Made by a program: the position numbers and the translations under genes. 64,000 nt of DNA, from the NCBI RefSeq assembly GCF_000685075.1, contig NZ_BAYD01000019.1:62001-126000 (forward strand), read 5' to 3'. The DNA comes from Paraburkholderia oxyphila NBRC 105797. GTDB lineage: Bacteria > Pseudomonadota > Gammaproteobacteria > Burkholderiales > Burkholderiaceae. Shown in pieces: positions 34,182 through 42,337 of this stretch (positions within the stretch are counted from its first letter, which is position 1; each line of letters begins with the position of its first letter). Below the pieces are notes generated by a model, which worked only from the letters and a program-made list of their open reading frames with translations, did not search any database and had not been told where the DNA came from.

Positions 34182-35516
34182 ATGCTGAATCCCCAAACCG
34201 TCTCTGCCGACCTGCTGTCGGTGCGTCCCGTGCCGGGCAAGGAAGTGCTCGCGGTCAAGAACGTTTCGCGCGGCTTCGCGAAGAAGGACGACGAGCGCCT
34301 CGTGCTCGACGACGTCAATCTCTCGCTGCGCGAAGGCGAGATCGTCGGGCTGCTCGGCCGTTCGGGCTCGGGCAAGTCCACGCTCTTGCGCATCATCTCC
34401 GGCCTGATCGAGGCCACCTCGGGTGAGGTGAACTGGCTCGGCAAGCCGCTCGAAGGGCCCGCCGAAGGTGTCTCGATGGTGTTCCAGACCTTCGCGCTGT
34501 TCCCGTGGCTCACGGTGCTGCAGAACGTGGAAGCGGGCCTCGAAGCGCAGGGCGTGGGCGCGCGCGAGCGCCGCGAGCGGGCGCTGGCCGCCATCGACCT
34601 GATCGGCCTGGACGGCTTCGAGAACGCCTACCCGCGCGAGCTTTCGGGCGGCATGCGCCAGCGCGTGGGCTTTGCGCGCGCGCTCGTCGTGGACCCGGCA
34701 CTGCTGCTGATGGACGAGCCGTTCTCGGCGCTCGACGTGCTCACGGCCGAAACGCTGCGCACCGATTTGCTCGACCTGTGGACGCAAGGCCGCATGCCGA
34801 TCAAGTCGATGCTGATCGTCACGCACAACATCGAAGAAGCGGTGTTCATGTGCGACCGCATTCTCGTGCTCTCGTCCAATCCGGGGCGCGTGGTGGCGGA
34901 GATCAAGGTGCCGTTCAAGCATCCGCGCAATCGCCTGGACCCGGCGTTCCGCAAGCTCGTCGACGACATCTACGCGAAGATGACCGCGCGCGAAGCGGCC
35001 GAAGCTTCGCAACGGCGCCTCGAAGTGGGCAGCCGTTTGCCCGACGTCTCCACGAACCTGATGGCGGGCTTGATCGAGACGCTGGCGGCCGCGCCGTATC
35101 ACGGCCGCGCCGACATGCCGGAAATCGCGCGCTCGCTGCATCTCGAAGTGGACGACCTGTTCCCGATCGCCGAAGTGCTGCAGCAGCTCGGTTTTGCCGA
35201 CGTGCGCGAAGGTGACCTGCTGCTCACGCCGCCCGCGCGCGTGTTCGCGGAGATGGGCACGCAGGCGCGCAAGCTGATGTTCGCCGATCATCTGCTGCGC
35301 AACGTGCCGCTCGCGGCGCGTATCAAGAAGGTGCTCAACGAGCGCCCGGGCCATCGCGCGCCGCGCGTGCGCTTCGAGCAGGAGCTCGAAGATTTTCTGT
35401 CCGATGTTGCGGCGGAAGAGACGCTCGATACGGTGATCGACTGGGGCCGTTACGGCGAGATCTTTTCGTATAACGATCAGTCGGAGATCTTCAGCCTCGA
35501 AGACGTGGAGGCCTGA
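34182..35516 (+). CDS. NitT/TauT-type ABC ATPase with AAA-associated C-terminal domain
   Basis: The 444-residue ATPase has Walker A GRSGSGKST near residue 62, Q-loop MVFQTFALFPWLTVLQNVE, signature LSGGMRQRVGFARAL and Walker B LLLMDEPFSALD. Residues after about 290 form an extra domain (NLMAGLIETLAAAPYHGRAD and LHLEVDDLFPIAEVLQQLGF), the AAA-associated domain found only in some nitrate/sulfonate-like systems and thought to be regulatory. It forms an operon with the double permease and is followed by a terminator. Confidence 0.92.
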   Translation: MLNPQTVSADLLSVRPVPGKEVLAVKNVSRGFAKKDDERLVLDDVNLSLREGEIVGLLGRSGSGKSTLLRIISGLIEATSGEVNWLGKPLEGPAEGVSMVFQTFALFPWLTVLQNVEAGLEAQGVGARERRERALAAIDLIGLDGFENAYPRELSGGMRQRVGFARALVVDPALLLMDEPFSALDVLTAETLRTDLLDLWTQGRMPIKSMLIVTHNIEEAVFMCDRILVLSSNPGRVVAEIKVPFKHPRNRLDPAFRKLVDDIYAKMTAREAAEASQRRLEVGSRLPDVSTNLMAGLIETLAAAPYHGRADMPEIARSLHLEVDDLFPIAEVLQQLGFADVREGDLLLTPPARVFAEMGTQARKLMFADHLLRNVPLAARIKKVLNERPGHRAPRVRFEQELEDFLSDVAAEETLDTVIDWGRYGEIFSYNDQSEIFSLEDVEA

Positions 35517-35551
35517 TGTTCGCTTGACGTGGCGACATGCAGCGATACCGG

Positions 35552-35577
35552 ACCGGGGCCTTGTGCCCCGGTTTTGT
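35552..35577 (+). terminator. Rho-independent terminator of the ABC transporter operon
   Basis: ACCGGGGC at 35552-35559 pairs with GCCCCGGT at 35565-35572 around the loop CTTGT and is followed by TTTGTTT. It lies 36 bp after the ATPase stop codon. On the other strand it lies just past the convergent Abi-like gene. Confidence 0.85.
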
Positions 35578-35595
35578 TTGTGCGCATCTCGGGGG

Positions 35596-36594
35596 CTACG
35601 GTACGAGGCATGTCAGGTGCCCAATCAGCCGATGCCCGTCCCTGATGACCACGGACTGTTTGCGGCGCGCCGCACGCCGCAATGCCTTGCGCACGGTGCG
35701 CAGATTGACTGCCACGGCAAGGTCAACTTCTGCGAGGGGCCGGGCATGCTGATAGACCCTGAGGGTCTCAGGTTGCAGCAGATTCAGGCAGCGCAAATGC
35801 ATGTCGCTTGCGTCGTGCTGGGCCGCAACGGCGGGTGACAGCCAGCACAGCAACTCGGTCACGCGGTCGTACAGCAAGCGCAAGCGCGCCAACGCACTGG
35901 TGGGTGTCGAAGGGGCGGTTGCCTCGATGCGCAGGGGTACCCCTTTTCGAGGGCGACCCTCCCTCATGAGTGGGCCCAGCTTCCAGATGGGTTCGTGATG
36001 GGCGATGCGGTTGCGCAACTCATTGCACAGGTCGAGCCGGGCAAACAGAGCGTCGCGGTGTCTGAGCTTCGTCCAGTAGGTCGCCTGGCGTTGCCGATGA
36101 CCCGGTAAGACGTCGACGAGGATGGGGCCCCAGTCCACGGCGTGGTTGTGACAATCTGCCTGCAGATTCAGGAGATGCGGCCAAAATCCGAACGTCAGGC
36201 TCGACACTACGTCGTCGGGTGACGGGGCGGGACAGCGGGGAAGCATGTGTTGCCCTTGCCTGTAGTGCGTGATGCCGGTGATCCTGGACCTGGAATGGGC
36301 GCCAAGCGCGACATGCGCGTACCAGTCTTTCGAACCATGGGTGCCAACGGTGCCATAACGCAGGCTCATGGCACGGTGGAACTGATTGCGCAAAACCACC
36401 TCGACGAGGGAGATCGTGCGGAACAACACCGCGCTCAAGTCGTCGTTCCATTGATAGAGCGCAAGCGCTTGCGCATCGTCCGCGGCGCCGAAGAAGCTGC
36501 GGTAATTGCTCAGGCGTGCGTGTGACAATGCCTGGACGCGTGCCAGATTCCCCGCTGGGTCAGCTTTGATCTGTTTAAGCATACGTGTTACCAT
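35596..36594 (-). CDS. Abi-family (AbiD/F-type) protein with HEPN motif
   Basis: I take the ATG at 36594 (MVTRMLKQIKAD; 332 residues); an ATG at 36582 is equally possible and ribosome sites are weak. The protein resembles the Abi_2 family: ARLSNYRSFFGAADDAQALA, LYQWNDDLSAVLFRTISLVE, then DDVVSSLTFGFWPHLLNL and the motif LCNELRNRIAHHEPIW. The RN-x3-H within it is the catalytic RNase motif of HEPN domains. Family members mediate abortive phage infection, so this may be a stand-alone defence gene. It looks somewhat less GC-rich than its neighbours and is flanked by hairpins, consistent with a cargo insertion. Confidence 0.82.
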   Translation of the reverse strand: MVTRMLKQIKADPAGNLARVQALSHARLSNYRSFFGAADDAQALALYQWNDDLSAVLFRTISLVEVVLRNQFHRAMSLRYGTVGTHGSKDWYAHVALGAHSRSRITGITHYRQGQHMLPRCPAPSPDDVVSSLTFGFWPHLLNLQADCHNHAVDWGPILVDVLPGHRQRQATYWTKLRHRDALFARLDLCNELRNRIAHHEPIWKLGPLMREGRPRKGVPLRIEATAPSTPTSALARLRLLYDRVTELLCWLSPAVAAQHDASDMHLRCLNLLQPETLRVYQHARPLAEVDLAVAVNLRTVRKALRRAARRKQSVVIRDGHRLIGHLTCLVP

Positions 36595-36672
36595 GAAACG
36601 GTAAGCGCTTGGATTACATGGCTTGGTAGCTCCCTCTCCGGACGGACGCCAGGTTCCAAGACGCAAAAGAGG

Positions 36673-36700
36673 AAACGGCCGCGCAAGCGGCCGTTTGCCT
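36673..36700 (+). terminator. Strong hairpin, possible terminator
   Basis: AAACGGCCGC at 36673-36682 pairs perfectly with GCGGCCGTTT at 36687-36696 around loop GCAA, a stable GNRA-type tetraloop, and is followed by GCCTTTA. The U-tract is weak. No plus-strand gene ends just upstream, so its function is unclear. Confidence 0.5.
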
Positions 36701-37050
36701 TTATGCCAGGCGCTGGCGGTTTCTTCTGCGCAACGCGGACTTCGTCAGGGCTCTGTTACCGTAGCCCTGAACATCAACGAAATCTTCGCCTGGCCAGGCC
36801 TCTCGTTCAGATACCAAACGATGTAGCCGGCCTCCAGACCCCATGCCGGTCTGATCACGCTCAACTTTCCCATCGGAAGCGCAGCTTCGTCAGCTCAGTC
36901 AAACGGCCAAGCCTTGTGTCAATTGCACCTTGCGCGCTCACCATGTCCGCCTGGTTGGAGACACTGCGCAAAGTGCTTCTGTGGAATTTGCGCGCACTAA
37001 CGTATTGGCCGCAGTTGCCACCTCTGGGACGATGTTCAGGACGCGCGCGC

Positions 37051-37196
37051 AAAGGTGAGCTTCTTCGGGACTCGTGCAATTGCGCTCGCATCAACGCATC
37101 GCATTGCACGCAGGTCATTGATTGGACTGGAAAGTCCGCCGCGCGCCGCACGCGTGGCGGCCGCGCCGTGCCGCTTGAGGTGAGTATTTTCGGGAG
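37051..37196 (+). repeat. Pair of dispersed 21-bp repeats
   Basis: AAAGGTGAG-CTTCTTC-GGGAC at 37051-37071 and TGAGGTGAG-TATTTTC-GGGAG at 37176-37196 lie 125 bp apart in the spacer downstream of the MscS gene. Orientation equals that of the other distal copies. Confidence 0.8.
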
Positions 37197-37301
37197 TGCC
37201 CGCGCGAAGCGAGGGTGAGGCCGGTGCACGCGAGCCGCGCACCGGCCACGGTACTAGCCACGGCATGAGTCACCGCACTAGCCACCGCATTGGCCACCGC
37301 A

Positions 37302-40109
37302 TCAATTCGGCTTGCCGCGCGTCGCGCCCTGTGCGCCGCCCGTGCCGCTGCCCTTGCCATTGCGCGGCTTGGTGTTGCTACCGTCGCCTTGCGTGCCCCT
37401 CGGGCCGCTGCGTGCTTCATCGCGTGCGCGCGGCGTGCCGCGATCGTCGTCGTCATCGCCCGCGCCGCTTTCGCGCTCGCCATAGAGGCGTCCTTCGACA
37501 TCGCCTTCATGTCCCGGGCCAACAAGGAAGCTGCGCTGCGGATTCGCGAGCTCGATGCCGCGCTCCGTGAAGCGCGCCAGCACGCGCCGGTTGAACTCGC
37601 GCTGCACGCCCCAGCGCGCCGAGTCCTTGCACTGCATCTGGCCTACGAGCGTCACGCTCGCGCCGTCCACCTGATCCACGCCCCAGTACGCGAAGTCGCT
37701 CAGAATGCCCTTCTTGTAGGCCTCGTCACTGCGGATCTCGGCACCGATCTCCTTGAGCGTGTCGATGGCGCGCTGCAAATCCGCGCCGTGCGCGATCAAC
37801 ACCTTCACCGCCGCGTTGCCAATGCCGCGGTTCGTGTTGTTCACCGTCGTGACCGAGCTGAACGGCACGGTGTAGAGCGAGCCGTCGCCGCCGCGCAGGC
37901 GCACCGTGCGGATCGAGAGGAATTCGACCGTGCCCGAGACGCCCGCGACCGTGATCCAGTCGCCGACCTGCATGGCGTTTTCAGTGAGCAGGAAGATGCC
38001 GGTGATGAAGTCCTGCACGAGCTTTTGCGAGCCGAAGCCGAGCGCTACGCCGAAGATGCTCGCGCCCGCGATGAGCGGCGCGGTGTTCACGCCGAGCTGC
38101 GAGAGCGCCGTGAGCCCGACCACCACGAGGATCGCGACGAAGAGCGTGGTGCGGAACATCGGCAGCAGCGTGCGCAGGCGCGCGGCGCGAACGAAGTCGC
38201 CCGCATCGGTCCAGGCGTTCAGGCGCCGCTCGGCGGCGCCGTTCGCCGCCTCCCAGATCACGACGGCCACGGCGATGGCGATGACGATCGTCAGCAGCGC
38301 GGAGCCGATCAGATGCCCGATGGGCGCGTTCGCGATCAGACGCCCCGGGTGCAGGCCCCACACCTGCACCACAACGTCGAGCGTGACGATCCATATCGCG
38401 GCCGTCAAGATGCGCCGCAGCGCCGGGTAGTAGCGATAGGCACGGCGTTGCGCGATCGTCATGTTCTCGCCGTTGCCGCTCGGATCGAACACGCGGCCGA
38501 GCGCCCCGAGCGCGACGATGGCCACCATGCGCCCGGCGAGCAGCACGGCGAGCGAGACGCCGCCGTCGCGCAAGAGCTCCTGATAGCCGCCGCGCAGGTC
38601 GAGCGCCCACACGAACCACAGCGCCATGACGACGAAGACCGCGGCGGCGGCCCAGATATCGGAGAACCAGTGTGCGAGATAGGCGAACGACCCGCGTCCG
38701 GCGGCCCACTTGCGGATCGCGTCGGCCACGTAAGGACGGCACTGCAGGATCGCCACCGCGAGCGCGATGTGGGCGAACAGGATGACGAGCTTCAACAGCG
38801 CGAGGTGCGCGTCCTCGGTCATGCCGAGCGGCACCGCCCCGCCCAGCACGCCGCCCACGCCGCCGATGACGACGATGCGCACGAGCCAGCGCTGCGCGAA
38901 TGCGGCCCACGTGTCGGAGAGCGGCATGAGCCGCAGGGCATCCGAATCCGGCGCGAACAGCATAGTGCCGATGGCGATGATGACGCGGCAGATCACCCAC
39001 GTATCGACGACATGGCCGACGGCGGCTGCTGCTGCGGCGTCCTCCGGGCCGAACAGCGAGAGCACGCCTGCGGCGCACAGTCCGAACGCGATCACGGGCA
39101 CGAGTTCGAGCAGGGCGACGAGGAACGCCCAGGGCAGGCGCTTGAGCAGGCGCCAATGGTGCGCACCGCGAATGCGGTGGCGCGCCTCGCGCGCGAGCGA
39201 GGCGATGCCTGGCTTGTAGCCGTCGTCGGCCGCGGCGGCGAGGGCGCTTGCTTTTGCGCTGGCCTGCTCATCGACATTGCCGTCCGCGGTAGCTGGCACC
39301 ATCCCGGCGGCGGCGCGCAGGGTTTCCTGATCGGCTTCGGTTTGCACCACCGCCGCTTCGGGCGATAGCGGCGACGTTGGCAATGGGCTCGCCGCGCCCG
39401 CGGCGTTCGACGCCGCAGCTGGACCGCTCTTGTCCACGGTGTCTTGCGTGGCCGCTGCATGCGCGGCGAGCGCGCGATGTGGCCTGAGGATCGCGCGGCG
39501 CAAGAGGGCTTCGATGGCGAGCGCGGGCACGAGCGTGAGCAACAGCACGCGCAGGAGGGAACCCAGGATTGCGTGGCCTTCGGGCGTGCCAAGACGCATG
39601 CTCCACCAGTCGCGCGCGGACGTGACGTTGAAGAGCGCCCCGCGTGCTCGCAGGAGCTTTTGGCCGACGATCCGCGCGCTGTGGGCGGCGCCGTCGGCGA
39701 TTTGCAGCACGAGGCCGTTCGAACGCAGCGCGTTGGCGAGCGGCTCGGATGCCGCTGTGCTGCTCGTCGCCGATGCCGCCGATGTCGCGGCGGGCGCGCT
39801 GGCGCCCGCGCTAGCCGAGGCTGGCGTGGCGAGTGCACCCGCTGCTGCGATCGCCCGCAGCGTGTCTTCGACGTGGGCGCGTTGCACAGGGTCGTCGAGC
39901 ACCTGGAGCGCCGAATGCGCCTGCGCGGGCGTCAGCACGACGGGCGCCGCGGGGTTCACCGCGGACGCGGCGGCTGGCGCATCCGCGCGGCACGGTGTGG
40001 CGGCGAGCAGCAGCATGCAGGCGAGTGCGGTTATCAGGGAGTCGATACGCGTTGCCCGAAGGGATCGACAAGCGGATCGTAAGCTGGAAAAAAGGGGCGT
40101 CCTTGTCAT
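37302..40109 (-). CDS. Large MscS-family mechanosensitive channel
   Basis: I take the ATG at 40109 (MTRTPLFSSLRSACRS), giving 935 residues and a normal signal peptide ending near RADAPA; an ATG at 40172 is possible. A periplasmic N-terminal region (to about 180) is followed by around ten membrane segments with a long Ala-rich loop (about 230-330). The MscS core lies near residues 700-850: the pore-lining stretch APLIAGASIFGVALGFGSQK, then FITGIFLLTENAMQVGDWIT. The C-terminal tail is disordered and Gly/Asp/Arg-rich. It should open on membrane tension and release solutes on osmotic downshift. It is a single gene. Confidence 0.92.
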   Translation of the reverse strand: MTRTPLFSSLRSACRSLRATRIDSLITALACMLLLAATPCRADAPAAASAVNPAAPVVLTPAQAHSALQVLDDPVQRAHVEDTLRAIAAAGALATPASASAGASAPAATSAASATSSTAASEPLANALRSNGLVLQIADGAAHSARIVGQKLLRARGALFNVTSARDWWSMRLGTPEGHAILGSLLRVLLLTLVPALAIEALLRRAILRPHRALAAHAAATQDTVDKSGPAAASNAAGAASPLPTSPLSPEAAVVQTEADQETLRAAAGMVPATADGNVDEQASAKASALAAAADDGYKPGIASLAREARHRIRGAHHWRLLKRLPWAFLVALLELVPVIAFGLCAAGVLSLFGPEDAAAAAAVGHVVDTWVICRVIIAIGTMLFAPDSDALRLMPLSDTWAAFAQRWLVRIVVIGGVGGVLGGAVPLGMTEDAHLALLKLVILFAHIALAVAILQCRPYVADAIRKWAAGRGSFAYLAHWFSDIWAAAAVFVVMALWFVWALDLRGGYQELLRDGGVSLAVLLAGRMVAIVALGALGRVFDPSGNGENMTIAQRRAYRYYPALRRILTAAIWIVTLDVVVQVWGLHPGRLIANAPIGHLIGSALLTIVIAIAVAVVIWEAANGAAERRLNAWTDAGDFVRAARLRTLLPMFRTTLFVAILVVVGLTALSQLGVNTAPLIAGASIFGVALGFGSQKLVQDFITGIFLLTENAMQVGDWITVAGVSGTVEFLSIRTVRLRGGDGSLYTVPFSSVTTVNNTNRGIGNAAVKVLIAHGADLQRAIDTLKEIGAEIRSDEAYKKGILSDFAYWGVDQVDGASVTLVGQMQCKDSARWGVQREFNRRVLARFTERGIELANPQRSFLVGPGHEGDVEGRLYGERESGAGDDDDDRGTPRARDEARSGPRGTQGDGSNTKPRNGKGSGTGGAQGATRGKPN

Positions 40110-40953
40110 GGGAATAAGTCGCAACGAATCTCGGTAATTTGCCTTGTCAGGCGGACGGGCGAATGTGCGCAAGCAGGCGCTTTCGTGCCCGCAACCTCAT
40201 GGGCACGGCGCCGCGTGCCGATGCGGGCGCGCGTCATCGCTCTGTCCGAACGGATATTGGACGCGCGAGCGCAATTTTTGTGCCGCAGACCTGGCTGCAC
40301 GGGCAGTCGTGATGGCTCACGCGGGACGGTGTAGTCGCCGTTCAATTCTGAGATTTGCTTGTCGGCCTGACGGTTCCTGTCGGCTGAATATTTTGGGATT
40401 GTTTGAAATCGATTTTTATGATGATTTGATAAAGATTAAAAAAAGTCCCTGTGTGATAAATCGATACAACGTGGATTTTTTGCGGTAAGTAGATGAATTT
40501 TAAGTAAAAAGTTTACGTTCATAAAAAAATTAAAAGCAGATTTAAGATTTGTATGTGGAATTCAGGCGAGCAATGCCATTTAAATTGTTTTGATTGCAGC
40601 AACTTATTCCTGCCCTGATAAGGAAATCATCCTTGACTGAGTCAAGAAATCTTACAAACCGAAGCAATTTTCTGACGAGCGGGATTGCCGCGGACGTTGT
40701 GACTGCGCCAAGTTCGCTCGCGTGGTCGATCCGTTCGTCACGTAAGCAGTGCCTTCCACGTCTGGAAAGACCCAGTCATCCCGCACCTGGGAGAGCCGCC
40801 AAAGGCCCGTAAGGTTACACGGCGGCGTAACGCAGTGACCCTCGCGCGCATCGGTTGGCAGTTGAGAACCGCTTATCCCATTCCGGACTGCGCCATATCG
40901 TTCGTTATCCAGAACATTGTGGCGGGTTCGCAAAGAACGACAGTGATCGATTC
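40110..40953. other. 844-bp spacer containing an AT-rich island
   Basis: No gene is seen. About 40370-40660 is strikingly AT-rich compared with the rest of the window, with runs such as AAAAAAATTAAAAG. It also contains the element ATCGATTTTTATGATG and, about 45 bp on, AAATCGAT. The rest is ordinary GC-rich sequence. The island lies upstream of the efflux operon starting at 40954 and is a likely H-NS-type silencing or acquired segment. Confidence 0.7.
40632..40646. promoter_or_regulatory. Palindromic candidate operator
   Basis: CTTGACTGAGTCAAG is a perfect 7+1+7 palindrome at the edge of the AT-rich island, about 310 bp upstream of the efflux operon. It has the symmetry of a dimeric repressor site. 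No regulator gene is adjacent, so its partner is unknown. Confidence 0.4.
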
Positions 40954-41253
40954 ATGCCCAGTCTGATCCCAATTCACCGTCCGACGCGATGTCTCGCCGC
41001 TGGACGCATTCTGTGCGGCCTCGCGTTGCCGTGGCTGGCCGGCTGTTCGGTCTCGCCATCGATTAGCGTGCTGGGGGCCTATTTCCCCGACTGGATGTTC
41101 TGTTTCCTCGGCAGTCTCGCCGTGACGCTCATCGTGCGGGCCGTGCTGGTGCGTTTGCAGCGAGAAAGCCTGTTGGGCCCGCCGTTCGTCGCGTACTCGT
41201 CATTGCTGTTGCTCTTCTCACTGCTGTTCTGGCTGCTGTTCTTCAATTCTTGA
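40954..41253 (+). CDS. ytcA: YtcA-like small membrane lipoprotein
   Basis: The 99-residue protein has a long basic n-region and a lipobox-like WLAGCSVSPS near residue 31. Two hydrophobic segments follow (about 45-65 and 80-98; PDWMFCFLGSLAVTLIVRAV). It resembles YtcA, which in E. coli neighbours mdtNOP. The same arrangement here, with the MdtN-, MdtO- and MdtP-like genes directly downstream, supports the call. It is probably an accessory of the tripartite pump, of unproven role. Confidence 0.82.
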   Translation: MPSLIPIHRPTRCLAAGRILCGLALPWLAGCSVSPSISVLGAYFPDWMFCFLGSLAVTLIVRAVLVRLQRESLLGPPFVAYSSLLLLFSLLFWLLFFNS

Positions 41254-41270
41254 AATCACGGAGCGGTTTC

Positions 41271-42320
41271 ATGGCTAGTAGCAAGCCGCATCAATTTTCC
41301 AGCAGGATCGTTCCGGTACTCCTCGTGCTGGTGACGCTTGTCGTCCTGCTTTACGTGCTCTGGCGCGTGGACACCGCGCCACGAACCGACGACGCGTACG
41401 CCTATGCCGACTCGATCGACGTCGTACCGGAAGTCAACGGGCGCATCGTCGACATGGCCGTGCACGACAACGAGGCGGTCAAGCAGGGCGACGTGCTGTT
41501 TCGCATCGACCCGCGGCCTTTCGACGACGAGCTGGCGCGCTCGCGCGCGTCGCTCGCCGCGCTCGACAAGCAGATCTCGCTGATGCAGCGCACGGTCAAG
41601 GCGCAGCAATACAACGCCGATTCTGCCCAGGCGGCGGTCGAGCGCGCCCGCGCTGCTGCCTCGCAAGCGGCCCTCACTTTGCAGCGCACAGAGCCGCTCC
41701 TGTCCAAAGGCTATGTGTCCGCGGAGGAGGTGGACCGTGCCCGCACCGCACGCCGCTCCGCGCAAGCCGAACTCGAGGCCGCGCGCCTGCAGGCGCAGCA
41801 GGCGTCCGCCTCGGTAACCGGCGTCGACGCCCTGGTCGCGCAGCGCGACGTGGTGACGGCCGAGATCGCGCTCGCGGAATTCCGCAAGGAAATGACCATC
41901 GTGCGTGCGCCGTTCGATGGCCGGATCGTCTCGTTGAAGACCACGGTGGGGCAGTTTGCGTCGCCGCTCAAGCCGCTCTTCACGCTCATCGATAACCGCA
42001 ACTGGTTTGTCGTGGCCAATTTCCGCGAGACCGAACTCAAGCACATCCGCGCCGGCACGCCCGCGAAGGTTTATCTGATGGCGGATACGGGGCAGGTGTT
42101 CGATGGCCGCGTCGACTCCATCGGCTACGGCGTATTGCCGGACGACGGCGGGCTCGTGCTCGAAGGCCTGCCGCGCGTGCAGCGCAGTCTGAACTGGGTG
42201 CGTGTCGCCCAGCGCTTCCCCGTGAAGATTCGCGTCGAGCGTCCGAATCCGCAACTGTTCCGGCTGGGCGCCTCGGCCGTGGTCAAGCTCGACCCTGGCT
42301 CAAGCACGCAGGCGCACTGA
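41271..42320 (+). CDS. mdtN: HlyD-family membrane fusion protein (MdtN-like)
   Basis: The start at 41271 (MASSKPHQFSSRIVP) has an ACGGAG site. The 349-residue protein has one N-terminal membrane anchor (about 12-34), a biotinyl-lipoyl-like half-motif (DVVPEVNGRIVDMAVHDNEA), a coiled-coil hairpin (about 95-200) and the second half-motif (TIVRAPFDGRIVSLKTTVGQ). It bridges the inner-membrane pump and outer-membrane channel in the periplasm. It follows ytcA by 17 bp and precedes the pump gene by 17 bp. Confidence 0.9.
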   Translation: MASSKPHQFSSRIVPVLLVLVTLVVLLYVLWRVDTAPRTDDAYAYADSIDVVPEVNGRIVDMAVHDNEAVKQGDVLFRIDPRPFDDELARSRASLAALDKQISLMQRTVKAQQYNADSAQAAVERARAAASQAALTLQRTEPLLSKGYVSAEEVDRARTARRSAQAELEAARLQAQQASASVTGVDALVAQRDVVTAEIALAEFRKEMTIVRAPFDGRIVSLKTTVGQFASPLKPLFTLIDNRNWFVVANFRETELKHIRAGTPAKVYLMADTGQVFDGRVDSIGYGVLPDDGGLVLEGLPRVQRSLNWVRVAQRFPVKIRVERPNPQLFRLGASAVVKLDPGSSTQAH

Positions 42321-42337
42321 AACAGGAGGCCCGCTGC

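Larger units (their letters stand above)
36595..37301. other. 707-bp spacer with terminator-like hairpin and two repeats
   Basis: No convincing gene is present; short frames lack ribosome sites. The left end holds a strong hairpin (36673-36696), the right part two dispersed repeats (37051 and 37176). The stretch 36700-36900 has unremarkable composition and could be decayed coding sequence, but I cannot name an origin for it. Confidence 0.5.

Noticed and set aside
32321-34594. Minus-strand open frame of 757 codons
   Set aside because: Antisense to the ABC permease and ATPase; its His/Arg/Glu-rich composition is that of a GC-rich shadow.
36600-36660. tRNA or tmRNA fragment (possible integration site) next to the Abi-like gene
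   Set aside because: Some tRNA-like pieces appear, but no cloverleaf or T-loop GTTCRAATC could be fitted.
37290-39368. Plus-strand open frame of 692 codons
   Set aside because: Antisense to the MscS channel gene, with the same shadow composition.
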